64,000 bases of DNA, from assembly GCA_026390165.1 (NCBI GenBank), contig JAPLGM010000018.1, positions 62,001 through 126,000 on the forward strand. Reading direction: 5' to 3'. The DNA is from Campylobacterales bacterium (GTDB taxonomy: Bacteria; Campylobacterota; Campylobacteria; Campylobacterales; Sulfurimonadaceae). The position numbers and the translations under genes are program-made. The notes below the pieces were generated by a model. It did no database searches. It had not been told where the DNA came from and saw only the letters and a list, made by a program, of their open reading frames with translations. Positions 26,949 through 36,284 of this stretch are shown piece by piece (the stretch's first letter is position 1; each line of letters begins with the position of its first letter).

Positions 26949-27326
26949 TTATTGCTTAGAAGCTTTTTCAAGAACATCCCGAATCTGGGCTATAACACGC
27001 TCAGGATCGATCGGTTTTTCGATGTAGCCATTACACCCTGCATTTAACATTTTCTCTTTATCCCCCGACATAGCATACGAAGTCATCGCAATAATGGGGA
27101 TATCTTTCCCCTCTTTGGCAGCACGTATCCGCTTTAATACCTCAAACCCATCAATGTCGGGAAGTTGAATATCCAAAATAATATAATCAGGTTGCTCAGA
27201 AAGTGCTTTTTCTACCCCTGAAAGACCGTTCATTGCCTGTAATGTCTCCTCACCACTTGTTTCTAAAATGAAACTAATGAGCTCCATATTGTTATCATTG
27301 TCTTCTACTATCAATACACGTGCCAT
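26949..27326 (-). CDS. Single-domain response regulator (CheY/DivK-like)
   Basis: A 125-residue stand-alone receiver: VEDNDNN, acceptor Asp in YIILDIQLPDIDGFE, Thr in IAMTSYAM and Lys in YIEKPIDPE. It has no output domain, so it acts by protein contact or as a phosphate shuttle. It starts 2 bases after the heme-type kinase and may take phosphate from several of the five upstream kinases, passing it on or acting as a sink. Confidence 0.92.
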   Translation of the reverse strand: MARVLIVEDNDNNMELISFILETSGEETLQAMNGLSGVEKALSEQPDYIILDIQLPDIDGFEVLKRIRAAKEGKDIPIIAMTSYAMSGDKEKMLNAGCNGYIEKPIDPERVIAQIRDVLEKASKQ

Positions 27327-27328
27327 AC

Positions 27329-28876
27329 TTACCCCTTTTTTTTATATTTTATATCGACGATTTTTTTAGGAATGGTCAGTCCAAAGATACTCCCCACACC
27401 CACCTCACTACTCATCCAAACACCTCCTTCCAAAAGATCTTCGGCAATCTTTCGGGTGAGGTAAAGCCCCAATCCTGTTCCACTTGGTTTCACCCGCAAG
27501 TGCGTCTCTAGTCTTTCAAATGCCTCAAAAAGTTTAGACTGCTCCTCTTTATCAATTCCAATACCCTGATCAATCACACTGATTTTTACCTTGGAATCAT
27601 ACTCTTCTACTTTTACTCTAATCGTACCACTTTTATCTGTAAATTTTATCGCATTACTCAAATAATTGAGGAGACATTGGTATACGCGACGCTTGTCCGT
27701 CTCCATTTGTATATCCTTGTCCATTTCAATTTCAATAGTCAATTCTTTGGGGGTAGCAACCACGCTCACTTCTTCTTTGGCTTCATAGATCAGTTCACGT
27801 AAAGAGAAAAGTTCACTATTCGCTTCGGCACGCCCTGCTTCGATTTTGGAGATGTCAATCACATCTGAAACCAACGAAAGAAGATGCTGTCCCGCCGATT
27901 TTACCCGCTGAAGATGATCGGTTTGTTTTTCATTCAAGGGTCCGCTCATCCCCTGTAGCATTATCCCAGTAAAACCGATAATGGAGTTCAGCGGTGTACG
28001 CAGTTCATGACTCATAGAGGCAACAAACATTGATTTTAGCTGGTCAAGCTCTTGGAGCTGTTTGTTGGCTTCCCTCAGCGCATGAGTACGTTCTTGGACT
28101 TTAAGTTCCAGCTCAACGTGAGATGCCTGAACTTTAGCCTGCTCCTCTTCGAGTCGGATCAAGTAGCGGTTAAAGCTTCTCCCTCCCAAAAGTATCAATA
28201 ACAAACCAGTTGCATAAATAATAGCATGCGTTACCAAAAGGCGTAACCGAACTTTGTTAAACTCTTCGAGATACGGGGTCATTAGTACCATAACTCCGAC
28301 ACCGCCACGTACATCCCCCTCTTTGTACCCTTGTATGGCATGACATTTTAGACATTTTTTTTCAATCATCATAGGACGCATCAACCGTAAATAGGATTTG
28401 TTATTTTTTATCGTAAATTCGAATTTTTCTTTGCTTCCTCGTTTGAACTCTTGAATCGCATTTGCTTCCCACGCATCTGGGGCATTGGGTTTCCAGAGGT
28501 ATTTATCACTGACGATACGCCCTTTTACCCCGTATTCATTGGGAAAATCATCCATCATTTGGCGGATCATATAGGCTGGATTCATTAGTGTTAGCACTTT
28601 ACCCGATGGAGTTACGACATCGCGCTCTGGAATATGGGAAAGATTTGGATTTGCTGGCGTTTTTTTATCTTTTTTGACATACACCCCACCGTGTTCAGTT
28701 GCCCAAAAACGAAAGGCCTGATCTTTGTTAAAATTGGCGATGGCATCTTTTTTTGCCAAAGAATTTATATATACCTTCTCCTGTGAGATATTCCAAAGAT
28801 AAGAACTTCCGATAATCATCGTCCATAGTGCTATTATTATCAACAAATAATTTAGAACTTTTTGATTATATTTCAT
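27329..28876 (-). CDS. Sensor histidine kinase with DUF3365/Tll0287-type heme sensor (kinase 5, transmitter type A)
   Basis: 515 residues. A membrane anchor (about 8-28) and a second span (about 212-232) enclose a periplasmic DUF3365-like domain that includes a c-type heme motif CLKCH and GYKEGDVRGGVGV. A coiled coil leads to a HisKA domain (SMSHELRTPLNSIIGFTGI) and a HATPase with NYLSNAIKF, DQGIGI and GTGLGLYLT. The heme motif suggests a redox or gas sensor. There is no receiver, so phosphate probably goes to the adjacent receiver genes. It abuts kinase 4 without a gap. Confidence 0.9.
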   Translation of the reverse strand: MKYNQKVLNYLLIIIALWTMIIGSSYLWNISQEKVYINSLAKKDAIANFNKDQAFRFWATEHGGVYVKKDKKTPANPNLSHIPERDVVTPSGKVLTLMNPAYMIRQMMDDFPNEYGVKGRIVSDKYLWKPNAPDAWEANAIQEFKRGSKEKFEFTIKNNKSYLRLMRPMMIEKKCLKCHAIQGYKEGDVRGGVGVMVLMTPYLEEFNKVRLRLLVTHAIIYATGLLLILLGGRSFNRYLIRLEEEQAKVQASHVELELKVQERTHALREANKQLQELDQLKSMFVASMSHELRTPLNSIIGFTGIMLQGMSGPLNEKQTDHLQRVKSAGQHLLSLVSDVIDISKIEAGRAEANSELFSLRELIYEAKEEVSVVATPKELTIEIEMDKDIQMETDKRRVYQCLLNYLSNAIKFTDKSGTIRVKVEEYDSKVKISVIDQGIGIDKEEQSKLFEAFERLETHLRVKPSGTGLGLYLTRKIAEDLLEGGVWMSSEVGVGSIFGLTIPKKIVDIKYKKKG

Positions 28877-30532
28877 TTAACTACTCTTCTCCACAACTAC
28901 TTTATTCATTATAGGGATACGAAGCCCAAATGTAGACCCTATTTCTGGCTCGCTTCGAAAATAGACCTCTCCGTTCATTAGTTCCGTCACTATCTTTTTC
29001 GTTAAATACAACCCAAGACCTGCCCCTCCTGCTAATACTTTCAGCCGAGACTCTAACCTCTCAAACGGTTGAAAAAGTTTATCAAAATCTTGGCTTTCGA
29101 TCCCTATCCCTTCATCCGACACTTCGATTTCCACACCATAACTGCTCCGGCGTGCACGCAGTGTAATAGTCCCTTTTTCACTAAATTTAATTGCATTGCT
29201 CAAATAATTCTTAATCGATTGTTTAAGACGGGATCTGTCCGTAGTAAGATAGATATCTTCACCTATTAGAAGAGCGCTTTCTATCCCTTTTTTTCGACAT
29301 TTTTCACTTGTACCTGCCATGAGTTCTGTTAGCAGTTCCTTTAGGGAAAATTTCTCTACGATAAATGGGAGCTCACCTGATTCGAGCTTGGAGATATCGA
29401 TCACCTCTATAATCATTGTAAGCAAATGTTTACCCGCTTTATGAATCCGTTCAAGGTACTCTTTTTGTTTCTCATTTAATGGTCCTGTCATCTCTGTTTT
29501 CAATACGCCGCTAAAACCGATAATAGCATTGAGCGGCGTACGAAGTTCATGACTCATTGATGCGATAAATAGGGTTTTAAGACGGTCAAGTTCTATAAGT
29601 TTATTATTAGCATCCGCCAACTTTCGGGTACGATCATCGATACGCTGCTCAAGATTCTCTTGATACGACCTCAATTTATCCTGTACCAGTTCCCTTTCAC
29701 GAAAGATTGCTGCCATTAAGAGTATTGTAATCGCCAACATACCATTAAAGCTTTGCAGAAGCAACAACGATTGATTCGGATCGTCTCTTAAAAAAGGACC
29801 ATATCCCATTATCGTTCCATAGATAGATGCCAAGGCAACAACCAAAAGAGAGATGACTGCTACAACCGATCCAAACCGTAATGCTCCCCAAATAAGAGGT
29901 GGCAGTAAAAAATAGACGACAGGATAATTTAGAAGATTAAACAAAACAAGTGGACCAAAAATAATCAACGATGTTAGGCCCAGGAGTATTAACATCAAAA
30001 TACCTTCAATAGAAAAGAGCCGCATTAAGGAAGTAGATTCACTACGAATGGAGACTAGGATAGGAGTAATTAATAAAAAACCTATTAAGTCTCCCAAAAA
30101 CCACCCCACCCATACCCTTACAACTGCCGTTTGGGGAACTAAAGAATGTATCCATAGAGCGAGAATTCCACCAAAAGCTGTAATAAAAGAGGCCATAATT
30201 ATTGATAAAAAAAAGAGCACCATAGCCTTCGTTGTATCAAAAATATTTTTATTCGTATAACGTTGCAGTAGCCAAAATCCAAAAAGTGGCCCAACGGTAT
30301 TAGTAAGGGCTATTTGTACCGATGGAAGAAATGGTGTGAGTGTCATATTGAGGGCTAACGCACCTATAAAAATACCAGGCCAAATACGGTACCCAAACAA
30401 ACAAAGCGATGCGAGAGCGATACCAGTAGGTGGCCAAATTGCGAAAACGCTGCCACTCTCTACGAGTGATAAAGGCGCAACCATTTTTGCAGATATGAAA
30501 TAAATAACCGCTATAAATAGTATCTTGATCAT
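28877..30532 (-). CDS. MASE1-domain sensor histidine kinase (kinase 4, transmitter type B)
   Basis: About 551 residues from the ATG at 30532, which has aaaggggaaa upstream; a longer frame to 30565 lies in the previous gene. The N-terminal 290 residues are a MASE1-type membrane sensor with about eight spans, marked by SGSVFAIWPPTGIALA. A coiled coil, HisKA (SMSHELRTPLNAIIGFSGVLKTEM) and HATPase (NYLSNAIKFSEKG, DEGIGI, GAGLGLYLT) follow. The ligand of MASE1 is unknown. The transmitter is close to kinase 2 and distinct from kinases 1, 3 and 5. Confidence 0.9.
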   Translation of the reverse strand: MIKILFIAVIYFISAKMVAPLSLVESGSVFAIWPPTGIALASLCLFGYRIWPGIFIGALALNMTLTPFLPSVQIALTNTVGPLFGFWLLQRYTNKNIFDTTKAMVLFFLSIIMASFITAFGGILALWIHSLVPQTAVVRVWVGWFLGDLIGFLLITPILVSIRSESTSLMRLFSIEGILMLILLGLTSLIIFGPLVLFNLLNYPVVYFLLPPLIWGALRFGSVVAVISLLVVALASIYGTIMGYGPFLRDDPNQSLLLLQSFNGMLAITILLMAAIFRERELVQDKLRSYQENLEQRIDDRTRKLADANNKLIELDRLKTLFIASMSHELRTPLNAIIGFSGVLKTEMTGPLNEKQKEYLERIHKAGKHLLTMIIEVIDISKLESGELPFIVEKFSLKELLTELMAGTSEKCRKKGIESALLIGEDIYLTTDRSRLKQSIKNYLSNAIKFSEKGTITLRARRSSYGVEIEVSDEGIGIESQDFDKLFQPFERLESRLKVLAGGAGLGLYLTKKIVTELMNGEVYFRSEPEIGSTFGLRIPIMNKVVVEKSS

Positions 30533-30545
30533 TAAGATTTCCCCT

Positions 30546-32378
30546 TTACCCTTCTTCTTGTGCACTAATATATTTTGGAATTAGCAATCCGAACAGCGAA
30601 CCTTCCCCTTCTTTACTCTCCATCCAAACCGATCCTTGAAGAAGCGTTTCAGTGATTTTACGCGTCAAATAAAGTCCAAGCCCCGTCCCCCCTGGGATAA
30701 CACGCAAATGAGTTTCTAGGCGTTCAAACGCTTCAAATAATTTTGACTGTTCCTCTTTGGCAATACCGATACCTTGATCGGTAACGCTGATTTTGACGTC
30801 ATTACCGCTCTCTTTTACTTTAACTATTATCGTACCGCTTTTTTCCGTAAATTTCACCGCATTGCTCAAATAATTTAAAAGACATTGGTAGATACGGCGC
30901 TTATCGCTGTGCATCTGTACCTCTTCGTCCATTTCAATTTCGATGCTCAACCCTTTGGGTGCGGCAACAATTTCAATCTCGTTTTTAGCCTCCTCGATCA
31001 ATTCACGCAGGGAGAACTCTTCGACACGTGCTTCGGCACGCCCCGCTTCAATTTTGGAAATATCGATCACATCCGAGATCAGCGACAAAAGATGCTGCCC
31101 GGCCGATTTGACACGGCTCAGCTGATCTTGCTGTTTTTCATTCAGCGGTCCGCTTATCCCCTGAAGCAATACTCCCGTAAAACCGATGATAGAATTGAGC
31201 GGTGTTCGTAACTCATGACTCATGGAGGCAACAAACATCGATTTCAGTTTATCCAGTTCTTTGAGTTGCTCGTTTGCCTTTGCCAGATTATTCGAACGAA
31301 TCTCCAGTTCTTTTGTTGCCTGCTCTTTTAGAGACACCTCCTCTTCCAATTTTGTCATCGTCGATTTCAGCCGTCGGTTGAGGACAATGATCATAAAAAT
31401 CACAACGATAAAGAAGATCATAGTTACAAAAATAACGAAGAGGTAGTACCGGTACTGCAGTATGACTTCCGAAAGGGGAATCTCCCGCAAAAAACGGTAC
31501 GGGTCTATTTTAAGATCCTTGAGCACCTCGTGCACCTTTTGATAGTTTGAGGGGATACACCACCCCTTTATCTGGCTGGCGACGGCTGCCGGCGCTTCGG
31601 GTTCCATACTCATTAAAGCGATGGCAACCCTTTTGGCTGTAATATCGGGGACATGAGGAAGCTTAGCAATCGGCCACTCCGGATAAAGAGGGGTGGAGCG
31701 GACAAAATCGAACCCTTCGCCCTTAAGGGGGTGGATAATCTTGAATAATTTTAAGGAGATCTTCCCCTCCAGAGCCATCCGCTCCAGCGTATCGGTACGG
31801 ACACATCCTGCATCGGCTTTGCCACTAAGAATATCCATAACGACATTGTCATGGGTCCCGGAGAACATCAGAAGCGAAAAATCCTTTTCCGGATTGATGC
31901 CATTGTGCTGCATCACGTGCCAGCTGACATGCCACCCTCCGAACGAGTTCGGATCGACTGCCGCAAACCGCTTCCCTTTGAGATCTTCCAGTGTTTTGAT
32001 ATCGTCACGTTCTTGTTTCGTAAAAATCACCCCGCCGAAAACTTTGTACGATTTTCCTCCGATAGAACGGTTTTGCAGCGTGGCGACGGGGCTGAGACCA
32101 TACTTGTATTCCATATCGACATAGTAAGCGGAATTGGCGATGATGAAATCGACGCGTCGGTGCGAAACCGCATCATCCACTTCATCAAAATCCAACGGTA
32201 CGATGACAAAGGGAGTTGAGAGACTCTTTGTGAGATACTCTGCCGTAGGGGTCCATTGTTCCACCGCTTTCGTGGCTCCCCGCTTGGCCAACACGCCGAT
32301 ACGGTATTCTGTTACCCCCGCAAGGGCGAATGTGACAATAATGCCGATGAAAATCGATAGCTGCAGTATCCGTTTCAT
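30546..32378 (-). CDS. PhnD/TtrS-like sensor histidine kinase (kinase 3, transmitter type A)
   Basis: 610 residues. A signal peptide (1-21) precedes a periplasmic PhnD-type binding domain: IGVLAKRGATKAVEQWTPTAEYL, VPLDFDEVDDAV, DFIIANSAYYV and GGVIFTKQ. This pattern is that of the tetrathionate/thiosulfate sensors TtrS and ThsS. One membrane span (about 308-335), a coiled coil, HisKA (SMSHELRTPLNSIIGFTGVLLQG) and HATPase follow. In a presumed sulfur oxidiser a sulfur-oxyanion ligand is attractive but unproven. Its last ~190 bases are nearly identical to the end of kinase 1. Confidence 0.9.
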   Translation of the reverse strand: MKRILQLSIFIGIIVTFALAGVTEYRIGVLAKRGATKAVEQWTPTAEYLTKSLSTPFVIVPLDFDEVDDAVSHRRVDFIIANSAYYVDMEYKYGLSPVATLQNRSIGGKSYKVFGGVIFTKQERDDIKTLEDLKGKRFAAVDPNSFGGWHVSWHVMQHNGINPEKDFSLLMFSGTHDNVVMDILSGKADAGCVRTDTLERMALEGKISLKLFKIIHPLKGEGFDFVRSTPLYPEWPIAKLPHVPDITAKRVAIALMSMEPEAPAAVASQIKGWCIPSNYQKVHEVLKDLKIDPYRFLREIPLSEVILQYRYYLFVIFVTMIFFIVVIFMIIVLNRRLKSTMTKLEEEVSLKEQATKELEIRSNNLAKANEQLKELDKLKSMFVASMSHELRTPLNSIIGFTGVLLQGISGPLNEKQQDQLSRVKSAGQHLLSLISDVIDISKIEAGRAEARVEEFSLRELIEEAKNEIEIVAAPKGLSIEIEMDEEVQMHSDKRRIYQCLLNYLSNAVKFTEKSGTIIVKVKESGNDVKISVTDQGIGIAKEEQSKLFEAFERLETHLRVIPGGTGLGLYLTRKITETLLQGSVWMESKEGEGSLFGLLIPKYISAQEEG

Positions 32379-32385
32379 AACACCC

Positions 32386-33963
32386 TCATATCCTCCCGTT
32401 CATAGAGATATTTTTGGGGAGTTTCAGTCCAAACGTACTCCCTTTACCGGGACAGCTTTTGACATATACCTCCCCTCCCATCAAATCTTTGATGATTTTT
32501 TGCGTCAGATAGAGCCCCAGTCCGCTTCCTCCTGCCAATACCTTTAAGTGTGATTCCAACCGTTCAAAAGGTTGAAACAATTTGCCCAAATCGTGTTTGT
32601 CGATTCCAATCCCCTCGTCACTCACTTCTACCGACAAAATCGATCCGCTCTGTTGTACAGAAATGGCAACCGTCCCTTTTTCACTGTATTTGATCGCATT
32701 GCTCAGATAATTTTCGACCGCCTGTTTCAAACGGGTACGGTCGGTAACGATCGATATATCCTCATCCATCAAAAGCCGGATGTGAATCCCTTTGTTCTGG
32801 GCATTTGACTCCATCTGAACCATCATCTCTTCAAGCAGTTGCTTGAGAGAGAACGTTTCAAGTATCAAAGGGAGTTGATTCGATTCGATCTTAGAGATAT
32901 CTATCACCTCCACAATCATCTTCCACAAATGTTGTCCGGCATTGTAAATCCTCTCTAACTGCTCTTTTTGCTTTGGATTCAGAGGCCCCGCCATCTCTGT
33001 TTTCAATACGGAACTAAAACCGATAATCGCGTTTAAAGGGGTACGAAGCTCATGGCTCATCGAGGCGATAAAAAGTGTTTTCAGGCGGTCAAGCTCTTTT
33101 AAATGTTCAGCTTCCTTCACCTGTGTGATATCGTTCATCAATACGGTAAAACCGACGAATTTTTTACTCACATCGTGCAGTTTCTGAATTTTGACATCAT
33201 AAAACTGTTTTGAAGGAGCGTACCCCTTTTCAAACCGGTGGGCACACTCCTTGCTGGCAATAAACTCATCAATTTCGCTCTCCAGCCATTCAAATTTTTC
33301 TTTGGCCTTATTCTCCTTGTAGTAACGCTCTCCTGAAACAGCTTTTTCGAAAAACACCTCTTCGGCCGCCAAATTGAAATTTTCAACATATCCCTCTTTG
33401 TCTATGACAGCAACAGGAGTAGCGACACTGTCAAAAATAGTGAGATATTTGTTCTTCTCATTCGTCATCTGCATATTGGTGCGGCTAAGGTTTTGTATCT
33501 GCTTTTCGGAGCTAAGACCGCTCCATTCACTGCAAAAAGCGATCTCTACACGGTCAAAAAAACGCTCGATATAATGCGAAAAATAGTCCGTTGAATCGAA
33601 TAGTGATTTTTCTTTTCTCAAAAGATCGTGGTAACTTTGGCGATAATATTTGAAAAGAGCCAAAAACATTGCCAGATTGACGCCGCGCGAACGGTGGCGT
33701 TGCGCTTCAAGCATCCCGAATTCGGCGGCTTGGTCTTTCGTATAATCCTCATCTGGGTGGAGTTCGGGAATCTGAGGGGAGATATCCATCAACCCGATCA
33801 GAGAGTTGCTCAACTTTTCGATGGAAACCCGCCATGCCTCCATCAGTGTAGAGGTGTAACGGGTAAAATCGTTCTCTTCAGCATAGCTCAAAATACGTTC
33901 CATCAACCACTCCTCGTGGCTGAGGATAAGTTTTTTAAACGCTTCTATCTCCTCTTTTCCCAC
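32386..33963 (-). CDS. Cytoplasmic PAS sensor histidine kinase (kinase 2, transmitter type B)
   Basis: 525 residues with no membrane segment. The first 165 residues are all-helical (HEEWLMERILSYAEEN, RHRSRGVNLAMFLALFKYYRQSYHDLL), possibly of the RsbRD N-terminal kind. A PAS domain follows (IFDSVATPVAVIDKEGYVENFNLAAEEVF), then HisKA (SMSHELRTPLNAIIGFSSVLKTEM) and HATPase (NYLSNAIKYSEKG, DEGIGI, GSGLGLYLT). It therefore senses an internal signal, unlike its four membrane neighbours. It lies 3 bases after kinase 1 and 7 before kinase 3. Confidence 0.88.
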   Translation of the reverse strand: MGKEEIEAFKKLILSHEEWLMERILSYAEENDFTRYTSTLMEAWRVSIEKLSNSLIGLMDISPQIPELHPDEDYTKDQAAEFGMLEAQRHRSRGVNLAMFLALFKYYRQSYHDLLRKEKSLFDSTDYFSHYIERFFDRVEIAFCSEWSGLSSEKQIQNLSRTNMQMTNEKNKYLTIFDSVATPVAVIDKEGYVENFNLAAEEVFFEKAVSGERYYKENKAKEKFEWLESEIDEFIASKECAHRFEKGYAPSKQFYDVKIQKLHDVSKKFVGFTVLMNDITQVKEAEHLKELDRLKTLFIASMSHELRTPLNAIIGFSSVLKTEMAGPLNPKQKEQLERIYNAGQHLWKMIVEVIDISKIESNQLPLILETFSLKQLLEEMMVQMESNAQNKGIHIRLLMDEDISIVTDRTRLKQAVENYLSNAIKYSEKGTVAISVQQSGSILSVEVSDEGIGIDKHDLGKLFQPFERLESHLKVLAGGSGLGLYLTQKIIKDLMGGEVYVKSCPGKGSTFGLKLPKNISMNGRI

Positions 33964-33966
33964 CTT

Positions 33967-35463
33967 TCACCCTTCTTCTTGTACACTAATATATTTGGGA
34001 ATTAGCAATCCGAACAGCGAACCCTCCCCTTCTTTACTCTCCATCCAAACTGATCCTTGGAGAAGCGTTTCAGTGATTTTACGCGTCAAATAAAGTCCAA
34101 GACCCGTCCCCCCTGGGATAACGCGCAAATGAGTCTCAAGGCGCTCAAACGCTTCAAACAGTTTGCCTTTATCCTTTTGGGCAATTCCGATACCGCTGTC
34201 TTGTACCCAAATGCAAACTTGAGCCCCTTCCTCTTTGGCGCCCAAAACGATATCTCCCGTTTCAGTAAACTTGACGGCGTTACTCAGATAGTTCAACAGA
34301 CATTGATAGAGCCGTTTTTTATCGGTAAACATCTCTATTGCAGAGGTCGGCTCCAGTTGAAGGTTCAACCCTTTTTGCTTGGCTAAAATCTCAATTTCAC
34401 CGAAAGCCTCCTTCAAAAGATCGTTTAGAAAAAATGTTTCGGGAAACGGATCAATCCGCCCTGCCTCAATCTTCGATATATCGATCACATCACTAATAAG
34501 GGAAAGAAGATGGGTTCCTGCTGATTTAACCCTACGAAGATGATCGATTTGTTTCTCATTCAGCGGCCCGTTCATCCCCTGTAACAGCACCCCTGTAAAA
34601 CCAATAATAGAGTTTAACGGTGTTCGCAGCTCATGGCTCATGGAGGCGATAAACATTGATTTTAGTTTATCGAGTTCTTGGAGTTGTTTATTCGCATCAT
34701 TCAATTCTTTCGTTCGTTCCGAAACTTTGATTTCCAACGTTTCATTCACCACTTCCAATTCTTCCTTATTTTGTCGAAGTTCCTCTTCCCGTTTTTGAAT
34801 TTGACGCTTCATATCGTCAATCCCTTTTCCCAAATCCCCAATTTCATCCCGAGAAGGCAAAATAGCCGAATAACCATATTCCCCCTGAGCAATATGCTCG
34901 GTCCATCTGAGTAAGGTATTGATGGGGCGAAGTATCAAGACATCCATCATAAACCCCAGAACGAGTGAAATTAAGATACTCACCAAGAGGGTAAAAAATA
35001 TGGCGTTATAGAGCTCTTCACTGAGCCGTTTTTCTATAAAGATTTTTGAAAGATACAAATTCACCTTTCCGATTTTTACCCCGTCATGGACAATATTCCC
35101 CGTGCGAAGAATAAAATCTCCCCGAAGATGATCCGTTGTTACCTTGACCTTATCCCCATTCGTATCGATTTTTTGCGCCGAAATGATCTTTTTATCTTCA
35201 TAAACAAAAACCCCCTGCACTTGTGGCTCACGCATCTCTGTCTCTATGATACTATCTATCCAGCCATTATCAAGTTCCCACAGAGGCAGATTAAGATCAC
35301 GCACCAATCGAGAAATTTTCTGATCCGCTGCATAATTCAGTTCTTGCATCAACTGTCTCTTAAGTGCGTGATATTGATACGCTTGCAAAATTCCAATAGA
35401 GAGGGTAATAATTAAAACAAGCCATAAGGTGATTTTTATGCGTAGACTATACAGAACCTTCAT
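33967..35463 (-). CDS. HAMP sensor histidine kinase (kinase 1, transmitter type A)
   Basis: 498 residues: membrane span 1 (about 9-28), a periplasmic domain of some 120 residues with a LWELDNGWIDSII segment, span 2 (about 152-175), a HAMP domain (176-230), a coiled coil, HisKA with His277 in SMSHELRTPLNSIIGF, and HATPase with NYLSNAVKF, DSGIGI and GTGLGLYLT. The start overlaps the upstream binding-protein stop (ATGA), which suggests that the two solute-binding proteins report to this kinase. The 3' end is almost identical in DNA to that of kinase 3. Confidence 0.9.
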   Translation of the reverse strand: MKVLYSLRIKITLWLVLIITLSIGILQAYQYHALKRQLMQELNYAADQKISRLVRDLNLPLWELDNGWIDSIIETEMREPQVQGVFVYEDKKIISAQKIDTNGDKVKVTTDHLRGDFILRTGNIVHDGVKIGKVNLYLSKIFIEKRLSEELYNAIFFTLLVSILISLVLGFMMDVLILRPINTLLRWTEHIAQGEYGYSAILPSRDEIGDLGKGIDDMKRQIQKREEELRQNKEELEVVNETLEIKVSERTKELNDANKQLQELDKLKSMFIASMSHELRTPLNSIIGFTGVLLQGMNGPLNEKQIDHLRRVKSAGTHLLSLISDVIDISKIEAGRIDPFPETFFLNDLLKEAFGEIEILAKQKGLNLQLEPTSAIEMFTDKKRLYQCLLNYLSNAVKFTETGDIVLGAKEEGAQVCIWVQDSGIGIAQKDKGKLFEAFERLETHLRVIPGGTGLGLYLTRKITETLLQGSVWMESKEGEGSLFGLLIPKYISVQEEG

Positions 35464-36284
35464 TGATCACCCTTTGATGAAGTTATAGCGTAAAGAGCTT
35501 CAAAATTTGAAAGATTAGAATACCAATCCGAGGGTATCGGAGCTTTACCGTAATATTTCTGAAGAATCTTTTGATATACCCCATTTTGGATGATTCGATG
35601 AATCCCATCCTGATAACGACACCCAATCATTAGGGCATTAGGGGTAGAACTGTCAATCATAATTGCTATCGGAGATGCCGTTTCCGGAATTATCTGAACG
35701 TCAAAATTATCAACTTCGTTCGGAAAAAGGGTACGGATCGATTGGTTACCCACCAAGTCAAGTTCTAACGCGAGAGTAATACGCCCTTTTTTAAGTTTTT
35801 TAAAGAGAGATTCATGCGAATAACTCTCCTCAAACGTCCCAAAAGTAGCCAGTGCAGAGGGATCGGAAATCGTCCCCTTCAACGCACCTATTCGTCTTGG
35901 TGTACATCCGTTTGCATTCGGATGCAAAGAACACGCTTTTGTATGGGGACGGTAGGAAAAAAAAGCGCTGTAGGTAACGGCTATCGGGATAATAGCAGCA
36001 AAGCTTTGATTGTTCATATAAAAGAGGGGGTTGCCCAAATCATTGTTCGCTGTATCGGCAATAAGCCGCTTTAACGGACGAAATTCGATTTGTGTTGTTA
36101 TCCCCATCTCTTTGGAAATTGCCGCAATTATCTCGTACCCCATACCACGATAGAAAGGTTTTTCAATCCAATAAGGGACACTCTCATTCGCCTGAAGAGT
36201 AATACTAAACTGTTCTCGCGCAGATGCACTGCTGGAGAACACTAACAAAAAAAACAGTATCGCCCCTTGAATAGAGTGTTTCAT
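35460..36284 (-). CDS. Periplasmic solute-binding protein, family 3 type (second of two)
   Basis: About 274 residues from the ATG at 36284, which overlaps the stop of the upstream gene (ATGA); the longer frame to 36308 is unlikely. A signal peptide ends near residue 22 (SSSASA). The mature part follows the bilobal SBP_bac_3 pattern: ESVPYWIEKPFYRGMGYEIIAAISKEMG, RPLKRLIAD, IGALKGTISD, IIQNGVYQKILQKYYG. There is no ABC permease or ATPase nearby, so it probably senses a ligand for the downstream kinase rather than importing it. Confidence 0.82.
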   Translation of the reverse strand: MKHSIQGAILFFLLVFSSSASAREQFSITLQANESVPYWIEKPFYRGMGYEIIAAISKEMGITTQIEFRPLKRLIADTANNDLGNPLFYMNNQSFAAIIPIAVTYSAFFSYRPHTKACSLHPNANGCTPRRIGALKGTISDPSALATFGTFEESYSHESLFKKLKKGRITLALELDLVGNQSIRTLFPNEVDNFDVQIIPETASPIAIMIDSSTPNALMIGCRYQDGIHRIIQNGVYQKILQKYYGKAPIPSDWYSNLSNFEALYAITSSKGDQ

